A DNA stretch of 64,000 nt from Cerina sp048266425 (GCA_048266425.1 JBLWZN010000019.1:14374-78373); one strand, 5' to 3'; shown: positions 35,146 through 44,202, counted from the stretch's first letter. Translations and numbers: made by a program. The notes: generated by a model from the sequence alone, not told the origin.

Positions 35146-36573
35146 ATGATGAAGAATCTAAATACGTCTTCTGCCGGCCGTCGGCAATTTATTCGAAACA
35201 CAGCCGCCGCAGCAGGGGGGGTTATGATACTTCCCCGGTATGTTCTTGGAGGCAAAGGATATACAGCGCCCAGTGACAAAGTAAACATTGGCCTTGTTGG
35301 AGCGGGGGGTCAGGGACAGAGTAACGTTCGCAATTTGCTCCAGCTGGACGATGTACAGATCACCTCGGTCACAGATCCGGGCCGTTATTGGGATTTAAAT
35401 CGATTCTACTACAAGTCCCTTGCCGGACGGGAACCGGTAAGTGAAATGATCGAGGATCATTATCGGAAAAAGGGGGAAAATAAAGAGGTTCGTCAATATA
35501 AACGATTTAGTGAAATGATGGATAGGGAAAAAGATATCGATGCCATTCTTTGCGCTACTCCCGACCATACGCACGCCTTTATCACCATCGCTGCACTCAA
35601 GGCCGGACTACACGTTTTTTGCGAGAAACCAATGGCCCACAATATATGGGAAACGAGGATGGTACGTAAAGTGGTACAGGAAACTGGACTTGCCACCCAG
35701 ATGGGTAACGTGGGACATAGTCGCGACGGCATGCGTTCCTTAGTCGAATATCTGCAGGACGGCGCGATCGGAACCGTACGCGAAATCCATGCATGGGTTC
35801 CTGCAGGTCGCTGGACCCCGGGTATTACAGGCCTTCCTCAAAATGCCAGTCCGCTTCCTTATGATTTTGATTGGGAGGAATGGTTGGGACCGTCGCCATT
35901 TAGGCCCTATAACGATCTTTTTTCGCCAGTCACCTGGCGGGATTTTTGGATATATGGTTGTGGTGCATTGGGCGACTTTGGATGTCATGATATGGATGCA
36001 CCTTTTTGGGCATTCGATCTATCGAGCCCGTCCGAGGTCCAGATTTACCCTGCTGGACAAAGTAACAGTGAAATTGCTCCTTATGGAGAGGCCGGAACTT
36101 ATCATTTTCCTGAAAGAAAGGGCCAGGCCGCACTCAAATTGCATTGGTATTCTGGAGGCTTAAAACCGGATTGGAATCCCCATCTGCCACCGGATTATAA
36201 ATTTGGGGGGAGGAGTGCCATGTATGTGGGCGATAAAGGAGTTATTATCACCGATGGTGGTGATCGTTTTCCCCAGATATTCCCCGAATCCTTGAGACAA
36301 TCTTATAAACCACCCGTGGAACGGATCCCGCGATCGAAAGGACATCATCGCGACTGGGTAGATGCCATCAAAAACGGAGGGCAATCCAGTGCCAATCTTG
36401 ATTATGGGAGTCGACTTACTGAACTAACCCTGCTTGGGGTAATGTCACTTCGGCTGAATGGTGCCCGGATTCATTGGGATGCTAAAAATATGAAGGTCAA
36501 TGGGCTACCGGAAGCAGAATCAATAGTTAAGGAGCCATCCAATGAAGAATGGGATATTTCCAAGATTATGTAA
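35146..36573 (+). CDS. Tat-exported Gfo/Idh/MocA-family oxidoreductase
   Basis: The 475-residue protein has a twin-arginine signal (GRRQFIRNTAAAAGGVMILP). The Rossmann domain follows (VNIGLVGAGGQGQSNVRNLL, about 47-66), then the family motif HVFCEKPMAHNIWETR (EKP, about 170) and a C-terminal alpha/beta substrate domain. Such secreted enzymes act on sugars or sugar acids with a tightly bound NAD(P). It starts 11 codons after the spacer features; the ATG at 35146 is followed by another at 35149. It sits with GH43 and a second Gfo/Idh/MocA gene, suggesting glycan breakdown. Confidence 0.88.
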   Translation: MMKNLNTSSAGRRQFIRNTAAAAGGVMILPRYVLGGKGYTAPSDKVNIGLVGAGGQGQSNVRNLLQLDDVQITSVTDPGRYWDLNRFYYKSLAGREPVSEMIEDHYRKKGENKEVRQYKRFSEMMDREKDIDAILCATPDHTHAFITIAALKAGLHVFCEKPMAHNIWETRMVRKVVQETGLATQMGNVGHSRDGMRSLVEYLQDGAIGTVREIHAWVPAGRWTPGITGLPQNASPLPYDFDWEEWLGPSPFRPYNDLFSPVTWRDFWIYGCGALGDFGCHDMDAPFWAFDLSSPSEVQIYPAGQSNSEIAPYGEAGTYHFPERKGQAALKLHWYSGGLKPDWNPHLPPDYKFGGRSAMYVGDKGVIITDGGDRFPQIFPESLRQSYKPPVERIPRSKGHHRDWVDAIKNGGQSSANLDYGSRLTELTLLGVMSLRLNGARIHWDAKNMKVNGLPEAESIVKEPSNEEWDISKIM

Positions 36574-36612
36574 ATAGGGACAGGAGGTAATTGGCATATT
36601 CAAAGAAAGATA

Positions 36613-36639
36613 CGCTCCCGCGCGATAAAATCACGTGGG
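36613..36639 (+). repeat. Palindromic repeat (family 1), diverged copy
   Basis: CGCTCCCGCGCGATAAAATC then ACGTGGG. The loop and right arm differ from the consensus. Confidence 0.6.
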
Positions 36640-36719
36640 ATTCCAATTTTAACGCTGTTGTGACCCAAATACGACCGACGGCCACATAACGCTTTGAGCA
36701 AAGGGTTGAACAACAGTCC

Positions 36720-36746
36720 CCGTTCCCGCGCGATTGCATCGCGCGG
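36720..36746 (+). repeat. Palindromic repeat (family 1), forward copy
   Basis: CCGTTCCCGCGCGATTGCAT then CGCGCGG; perfect CGCGAT/ATCGCG stem. Confidence 0.7.
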
Positions 36747-36827
36747 CAATGGGGGCTACTTTTCAAAAACAAAGTGGTTATCTTTATTTAAAACAAGGCA
36801 TTTTACCGTAATTCTAAAATGTGAATA

Positions 36828-37640
36828 TTGCAGAGTCATTTAAGGTTTTTACTACTATTGTTAATTGCGTTGGCTTCATTTGCGGGATTTAGTCAAGAAA
36901 AAGCAACGTTGTTAACTGGAAGGGTCAAAAGCCTTAATAATGATGTTTCCAATATTTTAATTGTAAATCTAAACTCTAAGAAATCTACTATAACCAATTC
37001 AATAGGTAACTTCACCATTACAGTCCGATCGAGGGACTCAATTCTATTTACTGCGGTTCAGTATCAAACAAAAAAGATCGTCATTACCGACTCTATTCTT
37101 GAACAAAAGACCGTTTTGGTAAATTTGGCCGAGAACCCCATCAATCTAGAAGAAGTGGTCGTTACACCTTACAATCTATCAGGAAAATTAAGCCTTGATC
37201 TAGAAAATCTGAATCTTAAACCCATTGTTACCTCGGCGACATTGGGGTTGCCTAATGCAAATTTGGACGTACTTACCAAAAATGAACGCTTGCTATTTGA
37301 GGCGGATGGAGGAAAATATGTTTATTATTACGGTATAGCTTTGGTAATAAACCTTCATAAAATAATGAACAAGGCTTCGGGAAGAACCAAATCCCTTCAG
37401 GATTTGATCGTCCGCGATGAAAAATTAGAAGTGGAAAAGGAAATCATTGCTAATTTCGCAAGGAAAACAATGTCCGAATACTTCGAAATTCCCGAAACGA
37501 ACATTGATGGATTTCTTACGTATTGCATATCCCAACAGGGTTTTTCAGAATTGTCACAGGCAGGAAATACGGTGGAGATCTGGGAATATTTAAAAGCTAG
37601 AAGCACTGAATTTAAAAAGATGAACTACCTAAAAGAATAA
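36828..37640 (+). CDS. Exported protein with carboxypeptidase-regulatory-like domain
   Basis: The 270-residue product has a signal peptide (about 1-22, ending GFSQ) and a CarboxypepD_reg-like beta-sandwich (about 28-105: LTGRVKSLNNDVSNILIVNL, ITNSIGNFTITVRSRDSILF, NLEEVVVTPYN). A helical domain of unknown type follows. It resembles the N-terminal part of SusC-type proteins, but no TonB plug or barrel follows. The start is TTG at 36828; an ATG nine bases upstream in frame (36819) is followed at once by TGA. Function unknown. Confidence 0.7.
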   Translation: MQSHLRFLLLLLIALASFAGFSQEKATLLTGRVKSLNNDVSNILIVNLNSKKSTITNSIGNFTITVRSRDSILFTAVQYQTKKIVITDSILEQKTVLVNLAENPINLEEVVVTPYNLSGKLSLDLENLNLKPIVTSATLGLPNANLDVLTKNERLLFEADGGKYVYYYGIALVINLHKIMNKASGRTKSLQDLIVRDEKLEVEKEIIANFARKTMSEYFEIPETNIDGFLTYCISQQGFSELSQAGNTVEIWEYLKARSTEFKKMNYLKE

Positions 37641-37734
37641 TATCATTCTGAAGAATCCATGCAGAAGAAACAAGATTATTATGATAATTCTAATTGTGGC
37701 CCATAAGTATCAAAAATAAGGAAAAAAGGATTTT

Positions 37735-37804
37735 AATTTTGAGTTATAAGTTGCTTTTGGGAATGCCAATGTTGTGGCCATGCGATGCCATCGAGCGGGA
37801 ACGG
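37735..37804 (-). mobile_element. Partial MITE-like element with inverted palindrome
   Basis: GAGTTATAAGTTGCTTTTGG starts the shared body, followed by the inverted palindrome CCATGCGATGCCATCGAGCG then GGAACGG (37778-37804). The left part of the body is missing. Confidence 0.55.
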
Positions 37805-37880
37805 AGAACCGATGAAATCCATACCATATTAATATTGAAAAAAAACAAACATCTATAAGGCTGAGTCAAAATTTAAATTT

Positions 37881-37907
37881 CCGCTCCCGCGCGATTGTAT
37901 CGCGTGG
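37881..37907 (+). repeat. Palindromic repeat (family 1), forward consensus copy
   Basis: CCGCTCCCGCGCGATTGTAT then CGCGTGG; the most typical copy in the window. Confidence 0.75.
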
Positions 37908-37935
37908 GGTTCCCAATTCACATAGCAAATCGGAG

Positions 37936-37959
37936 TTTCCGCGCGATTGTATCGCGTGG
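37936..37959 (+). repeat. Palindromic repeat (family 1), forward copy
   Basis: TTTCCGCGCGATTGTATCGC then GTGG. It lies 20 bp before the start codon of the serine hydrolase, so it falls in that gene's leader. Confidence 0.7.
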
Positions 37960-37978
37960 GTATAAGTCAACAAGCATC

Positions 37979-39073
37979 ATGAAAAAAATTGTCACCGTAA
38001 TAATTTTAGCCCTATCCGTAAATATTTTCTGCTATGGACAAAATCCATATGATTATTCCCAGCCAAAAAATCTTGGAGATGGATGGATAACGAACAACTT
38101 GAAATCCCAGAATATTGACACAACCTTGATTTATAAGTTATTCAGCCAATTGAAAAATGGCGAAAATAGAATCCACAGTGTTCTACTGGTGGTAAATGAC
38201 CAACTAATTATTGAGGAGTACTTTAATGGGCACTCAGGGAATGAACCACACGACCTGCGTTCGACAACAAAAAGCATCAGGTCAATTTTAATGGGAATTG
38301 CCATTGATAAGGGATTTGTCAAGGATGTTGACGACCCCATATCCAAATACCTCAAAAGTCCGGTACCAAATAAAAATCTTGACGAAAGAAAGGAAAGGAT
38401 TACCATCAAAAACCTTTTAACCATGTCTAGCGGACTGGACTGTAACGATTGGGACCAAAAATCCAAAGGGCAGGAAGACAAAGTGTACAAGAAAAAAGAT
38501 TGGCTCCAATATACCCTGGACCTGCCCATGGTCAACGACCCTGGGACAGTATCAAATTACTGTTCAATGGGAGCTATTTTAATAGCAGAAATAATAAGTC
38601 GAGCTTCGGGAATGACAATAGATCAATTCGCTGAAAATTACTTGTTCGGCCCTTTGGGAATTACCAATGTAACTTGGGGTCACACGTCGGACAAGGAGGT
38701 AATTCCATCCGGAAAAAGGTTGTATATGACCTCTCGTGATATGGCCAAAATTGGGCAATTGACCCTCAACGAGGGAATGTGGAACGGCAAGCAGGTGGTG
38801 TCCAGGAAGTGGGTCGAGGAATCTACCACCCCAAAAACAAAAATCACGAACATCGACTACGGGTATTTTTGGTGGAATATTCCATTTAACGTAAATGGTA
38901 AAGTTTTTCTTGCCAAAACAGCGACAGGAAATGGCGGACAATATATTATGGTAGTACCAGGGATTGAAATGGTTGCCGTGTTTACTGGAGGCGCCTACAA
39001 TTCCCAAGAGAACAAATTGCCATTTGCCATCATGAAAGACATTTTCCTGCCGACATTTAGCAGCGGAAAATAA
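37979..39073 (+). CDS. Class-C beta-lactamase-family serine hydrolase
   Basis: From the ATG at 37979 (MKKIVTVIILALSVNIFCYG) the protein is 364 residues with a cleavable signal. The catalytic SxxK is S95-T-T-K98 (LRSTTKSIRSILMG). The YxN motif appears as Y194-C-S196. An ATGNGGQY segment replaces KTG. These differences suggest an esterase or peptidase-like member rather than a true beta-lactamase. The open frame to 37895 upstream consists of translated repeat DNA. Probably periplasmic. Confidence 0.87.
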   Translation: MKKIVTVIILALSVNIFCYGQNPYDYSQPKNLGDGWITNNLKSQNIDTTLIYKLFSQLKNGENRIHSVLLVVNDQLIIEEYFNGHSGNEPHDLRSTTKSIRSILMGIAIDKGFVKDVDDPISKYLKSPVPNKNLDERKERITIKNLLTMSSGLDCNDWDQKSKGQEDKVYKKKDWLQYTLDLPMVNDPGTVSNYCSMGAILIAEIISRASGMTIDQFAENYLFGPLGITNVTWGHTSDKEVIPSGKRLYMTSRDMAKIGQLTLNEGMWNGKQVVSRKWVEESTTPKTKITNIDYGYFWWNIPFNVNGKVFLAKTATGNGGQYIMVVPGIEMVAVFTGGAYNSQENKLPFAIMKDIFLPTFSSGK

Positions 39074-39182
39074 AAAATGGAACACCGGTATTCAATATAT
39101 TGCCAGTCTTGGAACAGCCCAAGAGAGTTTGTGACTGGTTGTGATTTTTGTAATCTTTATGTGTATTTAATGTATAAAAGTT

Positions 39183-39554
39183 ATGGATCTATTCTTACAG
39201 ATTTTATTGGGCATTGTTTCACTGATATGTTTATTGGGAGGTCTAAACCTCTTGCTTAAAGGTGCCAACTACTTTTTGCCGAAGACTATTCCGCCCCAGC
39301 GCATTTTGGATAATCTACTAAGATTTTTAAGTGGAATTTATTTTGGACTGGGAATCCTAATGACGTGGGTTGTTTTTAATTTTAATAAAATTGATGATCT
39401 AATATTCTGTATTGGAATCGTTGTTGTTTTCTCGGGCCTGGGTAGGTTGTACTCAAGAATAAAAGTGGGCTCTGCGGGAAAATATTTTGACTACATAATG
39501 GTGTTTGAAATTATTTTGGGTTTTGGCATTATTCTATTACAATATTTTAGATGA
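39183..39554 (+). CDS. DUF4345 membrane protein
   Basis: The 123-residue protein has four predicted membrane helices (about 3-25, 43-66, 72-90 and 103-120). The motif FLSGIYFGLGILMTWVVFNF and the GLGRLYS turn match DUF4345 small membrane proteins. Function unknown. Preceded by a 110-bp spacer and followed 16 bp later by the repeat pair at 39571-39667. Confidence 0.78.
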   Translation: MDLFLQILLGIVSLICLLGGLNLLLKGANYFLPKTIPPQRILDNLLRFLSGIYFGLGILMTWVVFNFNKIDDLIFCIGIVVVFSGLGRLYSRIKVGSAGKYFDYIMVFEIILGFGIILLQYFR

Positions 39555-39570
39555 AGCCAACTTAGCCTCA

Positions 39571-39667
39571 CTCCCGCGCGATTGCATCGCGTGGTGAGAG
39601 CAAAGGGTTGTAAGTTGTTTTTGGGAATGCTACTGTTGCGGCCACGCGATGCAATCGCGCGGGAACG
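39571..39667. mobile_element. Complete short MITE/BIME: two inverted palindromes in 97 bp
   Basis: The forward copy CTCCCGCGCGATTGCATCGC then GTGG (39571-39594) and inverted copy CCACGCGATGCAATCGCGCG then GGAACG (39642-39667) frame a 47-bp centre that shares GGTTGTAAGTTGTTTTTGGG with the other elements. As RNA the ends would pair into one long hairpin. Confidence 0.7.
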
Positions 39668-39772
39668 AGTAAAAATCGATTAGATTTTCTATTTTGATAC
39701 AGGGAATTAGGATCAACCATATCAAACTTCCGAACAACAGGGATTGGAAGCAATATTGAACTAAAAAGGTAA

Positions 39773-40270
39773 ATGACCCGGACAATAAGACTCAAAACAT
39801 TTTTGCCATATGAACAGGACAAGGTATGGCAAGCTTTAACAGAGCCCAAATGGTTAAGTAGTTGGTTTATGGAAAACAACATTGAGCCAATCCAAGGCTC
39901 TTATTTCACATTTAGGATGAAACCGCAAAAGGGTTGGGACGGAATTACGCATTGTGAAATAATTGAGGTTAAACCGCAGGAATATCTTGCCTATACGTAT
40001 CGGGGCGAAGCCACCGGTGAAAAAGCATTGGCTTGTGCAGGGGTACATTCCGAAAGGGCAGACAAATTGACCAAAGGGATTTTCACAAAATTGGACACCG
40101 TATTAAGTTTTAAATTGGAGCCGACTTTTGGTGGAACAATCCTATATTTGGTTCATTCTGGCTACAAAGGATTTAAACTTATCATCATCAGCCTGATCAT
40201 GCAAATGGGATGGAAAAAACAATTGGGGCAAAAACTCCCCAAAACATTGGAGCTCCTAACCAACCATTAA
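39773..40270 (+). CDS. SRPBCC / AHSA1-type protein
   Basis: The 165-residue protein has the START-like pattern of Aha1-domain proteins: VWQALTEPKWLSSWFMEN, a GSYFTFRMKPQKGWDGITHCEIIEVKPQEYLAYTYRGE beta sheet and a long C-terminal helix. These bind small hydrophobic ligands or act in stress adaptation; no ligand is evident. Cytoplasmic. It marks the right edge of the repeat-rich tract. Confidence 0.82.
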   Translation: MTRTIRLKTFLPYEQDKVWQALTEPKWLSSWFMENNIEPIQGSYFTFRMKPQKGWDGITHCEIIEVKPQEYLAYTYRGEATGEKALACAGVHSERADKLTKGIFTKLDTVLSFKLEPTFGGTILYLVHSGYKGFKLIIISLIMQMGWKKQLGQKLPKTLELLTNH

Positions 40271-40324
40271 AAAATCAAGCTGCTGGCATACGCAGCCTAA
40301 AACCTTCATTTCAAAAATAGAAGT

Positions 40325-41551
40325 ATGGATCATTCAAATAACAAAAAATTCTCACGCCGCAATTTTCTGGGTATTACCGCAGTTACTGGGACGGCCCTTG
40401 CCCTTTCACCTAGATTCGCCTTTGCGGGGATTCCGCCGTCATCCCGAAAAATCCGTGTTGGCGTAGTTGGGGGAAGGTTTGGTCTTGGTTTTTACTTTAA
40501 TGAGCATCCTAATGTTATCGTCGAGGCGGTCAGTGATCTAAGGGAGGATCGCCGTGCGGCCCTGATGAGCACCTATAAGTGCAAGAAGTCGTACAACTCC
40601 TTGGAATTATTGCTCAAAGACCCCAAAATTGAGGCCGTAGGTATATTCACTCCCGCCCCGGATCATGCCGATCATGTTGTTCAAACCCTAAATGCGGGCA
40701 AGCACGCCCTGTGCGCAGTACCTGCAGCATTGACCATTGAGGATTGCTATCGAATTTTAGAAGCCGTCAAATTCACAGGAAAAAAATACATGATGGCCGA
40801 GACATCGACTTTTAGGCAAGAGACCATCACGGCCAAGAAGATGTACAGGGAGGGTAGATTTGGCACCATTTTTAGCAGTGCCGCCCAATATTATCATCCC
40901 GGTCTGGAAGAATTGTATTTCAATCCGGATGGTTCCCCTACATGGCGTCATGGGTATCCACCCATGTTGTATCCCACCCATGTCACCGCTTTTTTGATTG
41001 CCGTCACCGGGGAACGACTGACCCATGTAACTGGCGTAGGTTGGGGCGATAATGACCCCATTCTCAAGGGAAATCCATATAACAACCCATTTTGGAACGA
41101 AACGGCCTTCTTTAAGACCGATCGGGGCAATTCCTTTACTGGGGAAGTATGCTGGCGCGGGGCTTTGGCACATTGTGAGCGGGGAGAATGGCGAGGTGAT
41201 AAAATGAGCTATTATATGGGATATAAGAATGAACCCGTACATACGGTCCGTGCGGGCGATAAATTGATAAAGGACGATGGTGGTTTTACGGTAGCCCACC
41301 CCGAACAAAAGACATATGATCAAGAAATGTGGTGGAAGACCGATGCATTGCCAGAGGCGATGAGACACGATAGCGGTCATGGTGGTTCCCACACCTTTAT
41401 TACGCACGAGTTTATTTCATCCATTCTGGAGGATAGGGAACCGGAAGTGAACATTTATGAAGCCTTGGCCTATACGGCCCCGGGTATAATTGCCCATGAA
41501 TCTGCGATGAACGATGGGGAATGTAGGCGCATACCCAATTTTGATCTTTAA
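40325..41551 (+). CDS. Tat-exported Gfo/Idh/MocA-family oxidoreductase (second)
   Basis: The 408-residue protein has a Tat signal (KKFSRRNFLGITAVTGTALALS). The Rossmann motif is atypical (VGVVGGRFGLGFYF, about 43-56), and the usual EKP is replaced by a CAVPAALTIEDCYR segment, so the catalytic lysine is missing at the standard place. A C-terminal substrate domain follows. It may be a binding or non-canonical member. It lies 3.8 kb from the first one, beyond the repeat cluster. Confidence 0.82.
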   Translation: MDHSNNKKFSRRNFLGITAVTGTALALSPRFAFAGIPPSSRKIRVGVVGGRFGLGFYFNEHPNVIVEAVSDLREDRRAALMSTYKCKKSYNSLELLLKDPKIEAVGIFTPAPDHADHVVQTLNAGKHALCAVPAALTIEDCYRILEAVKFTGKKYMMAETSTFRQETITAKKMYREGRFGTIFSSAAQYYHPGLEELYFNPDGSPTWRHGYPPMLYPTHVTAFLIAVTGERLTHVTGVGWGDNDPILKGNPYNNPFWNETAFFKTDRGNSFTGEVCWRGALAHCERGEWRGDKMSYYMGYKNEPVHTVRAGDKLIKDDGGFTVAHPEQKTYDQEMWWKTDALPEAMRHDSGHGGSHTFITHEFISSILEDREPEVNIYEALAYTAPGIIAHESAMNDGECRRIPNFDL

Positions 41552-41752
41552 TCGACAAAAAGAGTATCGCCTTGACAGAAATCGGCAATTGTAAATATTT
41601 CAGATTTTGACCATTTGCCGTACATGGCAATAAAATGTTACAGCGGTTAACTTTAACATAGTAAGCAAGGTTTCGTTCGGCAAATTGACTTTCAAAGGAA
41701 TTTGTTAAATTGTGCACGTTTTTCAACCATTTCTATCCTAAAAAATTAAAAT

Positions 41753-42334
41753 ATGAACCCTAAAGTGGTCGATAGATTTTTAGACCGGGCCAAAAGTTGG
41801 CAAGAAGAGATGAAATTAATGAGGAAAATCTGCCTAGACTGTGGATTGACCGAAGATTTTAAATGGATGCATCCTTGTTATACCTTTCAAGGAAAAAATG
41901 TTGTCCTAATTCATGAATTCAAGGAATATTGTGCACTTCTTTTTCATAAGGGAGCATTATTGAAAGACTCCGATAATATTCTAATCCAACAAACGGAGAA
42001 TGTGCAATCGGCTCGACAAATTCGGTTTACAAACTTGCAGGAGATTATTGATTTGGAGCGGGTCATTAAGGCCTATATCTTTGAGGCAATTGAGGTAGAA
42101 AAGGCAGGTCTGGAAGTTAAAATGAAAAAGACTTCCGAATTTAAAATGCCAGATGAGTTTAAAAAAGCCCTTGAGGATAGCTTCGAATTAAAAGCTGCCT
42201 TTAAGGCTTTAACCCCAGGAAGGCAACGAGGGTATCTCTTGTATTTTTCACAAGCCAAACAATCAAAAACGCGTGAATCCAGAATCGGGAAATACATTCC
42301 AAAAATTCTTGCAGGGAAGGGGTTAAACGATTGA
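41753..42334 (+). CDS. YdeI/OmdA-family protein (DUF1801-like)
   Basis: The 193-residue cytoplasmic protein has the DUF1801 region (LTEDFKWMHPCYTFQGKNVVLIHEFKEYCALLFHKGALL, about 35-75) and the C-terminal OmdA helix bundle (PDEFKKALEDSFELKAAFKALTPGRQRGYLLYFSQAKQSKTRESRI). Bacillus YdeI is implicated in resistance to cationic antimicrobial peptides, but the role is not general. It has a 200-bp AT-rich leader with a loose dyad around 41638-41664. Confidence 0.85.
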   Translation: MNPKVVDRFLDRAKSWQEEMKLMRKICLDCGLTEDFKWMHPCYTFQGKNVVLIHEFKEYCALLFHKGALLKDSDNILIQQTENVQSARQIRFTNLQEIIDLERVIKAYIFEAIEVEKAGLEVKMKKTSEFKMPDEFKKALEDSFELKAAFKALTPGRQRGYLLYFSQAKQSKTRESRIGKYIPKILAGKGLND

Positions 42335-42522
42335 TAAAAATAGATATAGGATAAACGCGCCTCAAGTAGGGAGAAGTGCTGGCCGTAGGTTTCCCGAATG
42401 GACTTTGAGTCCGTCCGAATATTGGCCCCGTTTTTATCTCCGAACAGAAAAAGCAAAATCAAAAAAATTCAACTGCAAATGCATGTGCCCCAGGAGGTAG
42501 ATGTTTTTAATCGACCAAAAAA

Positions 42523-43143
42523 ATGCCAATACTTCAGAAAATTAGCAATGTTATATCAGCCATAGAGGTTGAAACGATAACAAACGAACGCAAGGAAACA
42601 CTTGATCCGTTAACAGGGTTTATTCAAAGCAAGGTAAATTCCAACCAAGAGATCCGAATTAATTTTATCTGCACACACAATTCCCGAAGAAGTCACTTAT
42701 CACAAGTTTGGGCACAAACCATGGCCCATCACTTCAAGATCAAAAATGTGTTTTGTTATTCTGGGGGAACAGAAAGCACTAAACTTTTCCCCACCGTAGC
42801 ATTTACTTTGGCTAATCTGGGTTTTGAGGTAAAGACCATTGCAGAAGGCAACAACCCGATCTATGCTATCAAATATGCAGAGAATGAACATCCTGTTATT
42901 GGATTTTCAAAAAAGCTGGACGATGCTTTTAACCCAAAATCAGAATTCGCTGCTGTAATGACCTGTTCACAGGCCGATGGAGGTTGTCCGTTTATTGCAG
43001 GTGCCGAAAAGCGTATTCCCATTACTTACGAAGACCCAAAAGTATTTGACAATACGCCCCAGCAAGACGAAAAATACACGGAAAGAAGTTTGCAGATAGC
43101 CACGGAATTATTTTACGTTTTCTCCCAAATTCAGTTCTCTTAA
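42523..43143 (+). CDS. Low-molecular-weight phosphatase / thioredoxin-type arsenate-reductase-like protein
   Basis: The 206-residue protein has an N-terminal extension of about 45 residues, then the P-loop CTHNSRRS (C-x5-R-S, about 50-57), the signature of low-molecular-weight tyrosine phosphatases and ArsC of the Bacillus type. The later MTCSQADGGCPF cysteines (about 147-155) fit the arsenate-reductase cysteine relay, and VFDNTPQQDEKY supplies the general-acid aspartate region. It could detoxify arsenate or dephosphorylate proteins. It stands apart from any ars operon. Confidence 0.82.
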   Translation: MPILQKISNVISAIEVETITNERKETLDPLTGFIQSKVNSNQEIRINFICTHNSRRSHLSQVWAQTMAHHFKIKNVFCYSGGTESTKLFPTVAFTLANLGFEVKTIAEGNNPIYAIKYAENEHPVIGFSKKLDDAFNPKSEFAAVMTCSQADGGCPFIAGAEKRIPITYEDPKVFDNTPQQDEKYTERSLQIATELFYVFSQIQFS

Positions 43144-43293
43144 TATGTCACAAAAAAGTAAATTCAGTTTTCTGGATAGAAATCGGACCTTAGGGATTTT
43201 TGTCGCAACAAGTGGCCTTACAAGTAAAAAGCTTAAGTACAAAAACGCCAATCGAAACCTACAATTTCTTTTGACTTTGTAGACCTAACGTTC

Positions 43294-44202
43294 CTACCCG
43301 GACCCCTGGCCGGAAGTGGCAATGGACTTTCTACTTGCCAAATACACCCCGACAAGCACAAAAATGGTAGCGATGATCTTTACTATTGTCAAGTCGTCCT
43401 TTTCCATGAACAGTGCAAAAAGAATGCCTATCAATGGCTGAATATATACAAAGGCACTTACTGTGGAGGCCTTTAGTTGGGTTAGGGCGAATATGTTGAA
43501 CAAATAGGTGAGAAAGGTTGTGCAAATTACGACAAACAAAATGGCCCCAATGGCATCCAAGGGGAGCTGATCCCATTGAACCTGCATAAGGTCCGGAAAG
43601 GCAATGGGCAAGTTTATGACCGTACCAATGGTAAAAAGCCATTTCATCAAGGTAAAGGGGTGATATTTTTGGATCAAGGTCTTTACAAAGATCAAATAGG
43701 CCCCGTAGGCTGTGGAATTTAAAACGAACAGGGCGTTTCCTAAGGGTATGTTGGGGGCACCTTGGCGTATTTCGGCCCCAAAAAGAATAAGTCCCAGGGC
43801 CCCCATAAGCCCTATGACAATTCCAGATCCTTTTGGCCAGGTTATTTTTTCGTTGATAAACACTGCGGAAAGAATGACCACGATAATTGGGGTAATGGTC
43901 ACCAAAACGGAGCTGTTGATCGGAGTGGACAATTCTAGACCCTTAAAGAAGGCCAACATGTTGATCGACATTCCTAAAATGGCACAAAAAATGAGACGCC
44001 CCCAATCCCTACCCGCAATTTTTTCCTTGGGGCCCAAAAAAGAAATGCACCAGAATAGAATTGCCGCCCCAGAAACCCTTAGGAAGATAAACCCGAAGGG
44101 CCTAATATGGGTGGGCATTACCCCTTTGGCAATGGTATGGTTAAGCCCATAGATTACAGTGGCCCCAATAGCCGCAAGGATGGCAAGGGTTCGTTTACTC
44201 AA
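43294..44202 (-). CDS. EamA/DMT-family transporter
   Basis: The 302-residue protein has ten membrane helices in two EamA halves (about 5-140 and 155-290), with PTHIRPFGFIFLRVSGAAIL and the second-half PLIGILFALFM EamA ends. It exports or imports small metabolites across the inner membrane; the substrate is unknown. Its ATG overlaps the stop of the upstream gene by 4 bp, so the two are translationally coupled. Confidence 0.9.
   Translation of the reverse strand: MSKRTLAILAAIGATVIYGLNHTIAKGVMPTHIRPFGFIFLRVSGAAILFWCISFLGPKEKIAGRDWGRLIFCAILGMSINMLAFFKGLELSTPINSSVLVTITPIIVVILSAVFINEKITWPKGSGIVIGLMGALGLILFGAEIRQGAPNIPLGNALFVLNSTAYGAYLIFVKTLIQKYHPFTLMKWLFTIGTVINLPIAFPDLMQVQWDQLPLDAIGAILFVVICTTFLTYLFNIFALTQLKASTVSAFVYIQPLIGILFALFMEKDDLTIVKIIATIFVLVGVYLASRKSIATSGQGSG

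Larger units (their letters stand above)
37641..37978. other. 338-bp spacer with three repeat copies
   Basis: Holds an inverted copy (37778-37804) with part of the MITE body before it, and forward copies at 37881-37907 and 37936-37959. No gene. Confidence 0.6.

Noticed and set aside
32654..39667. CRISPR array
   Set aside because: The repeats are irregularly spaced, palindromic, present in both orientations and separated by genes, with no cas genes.
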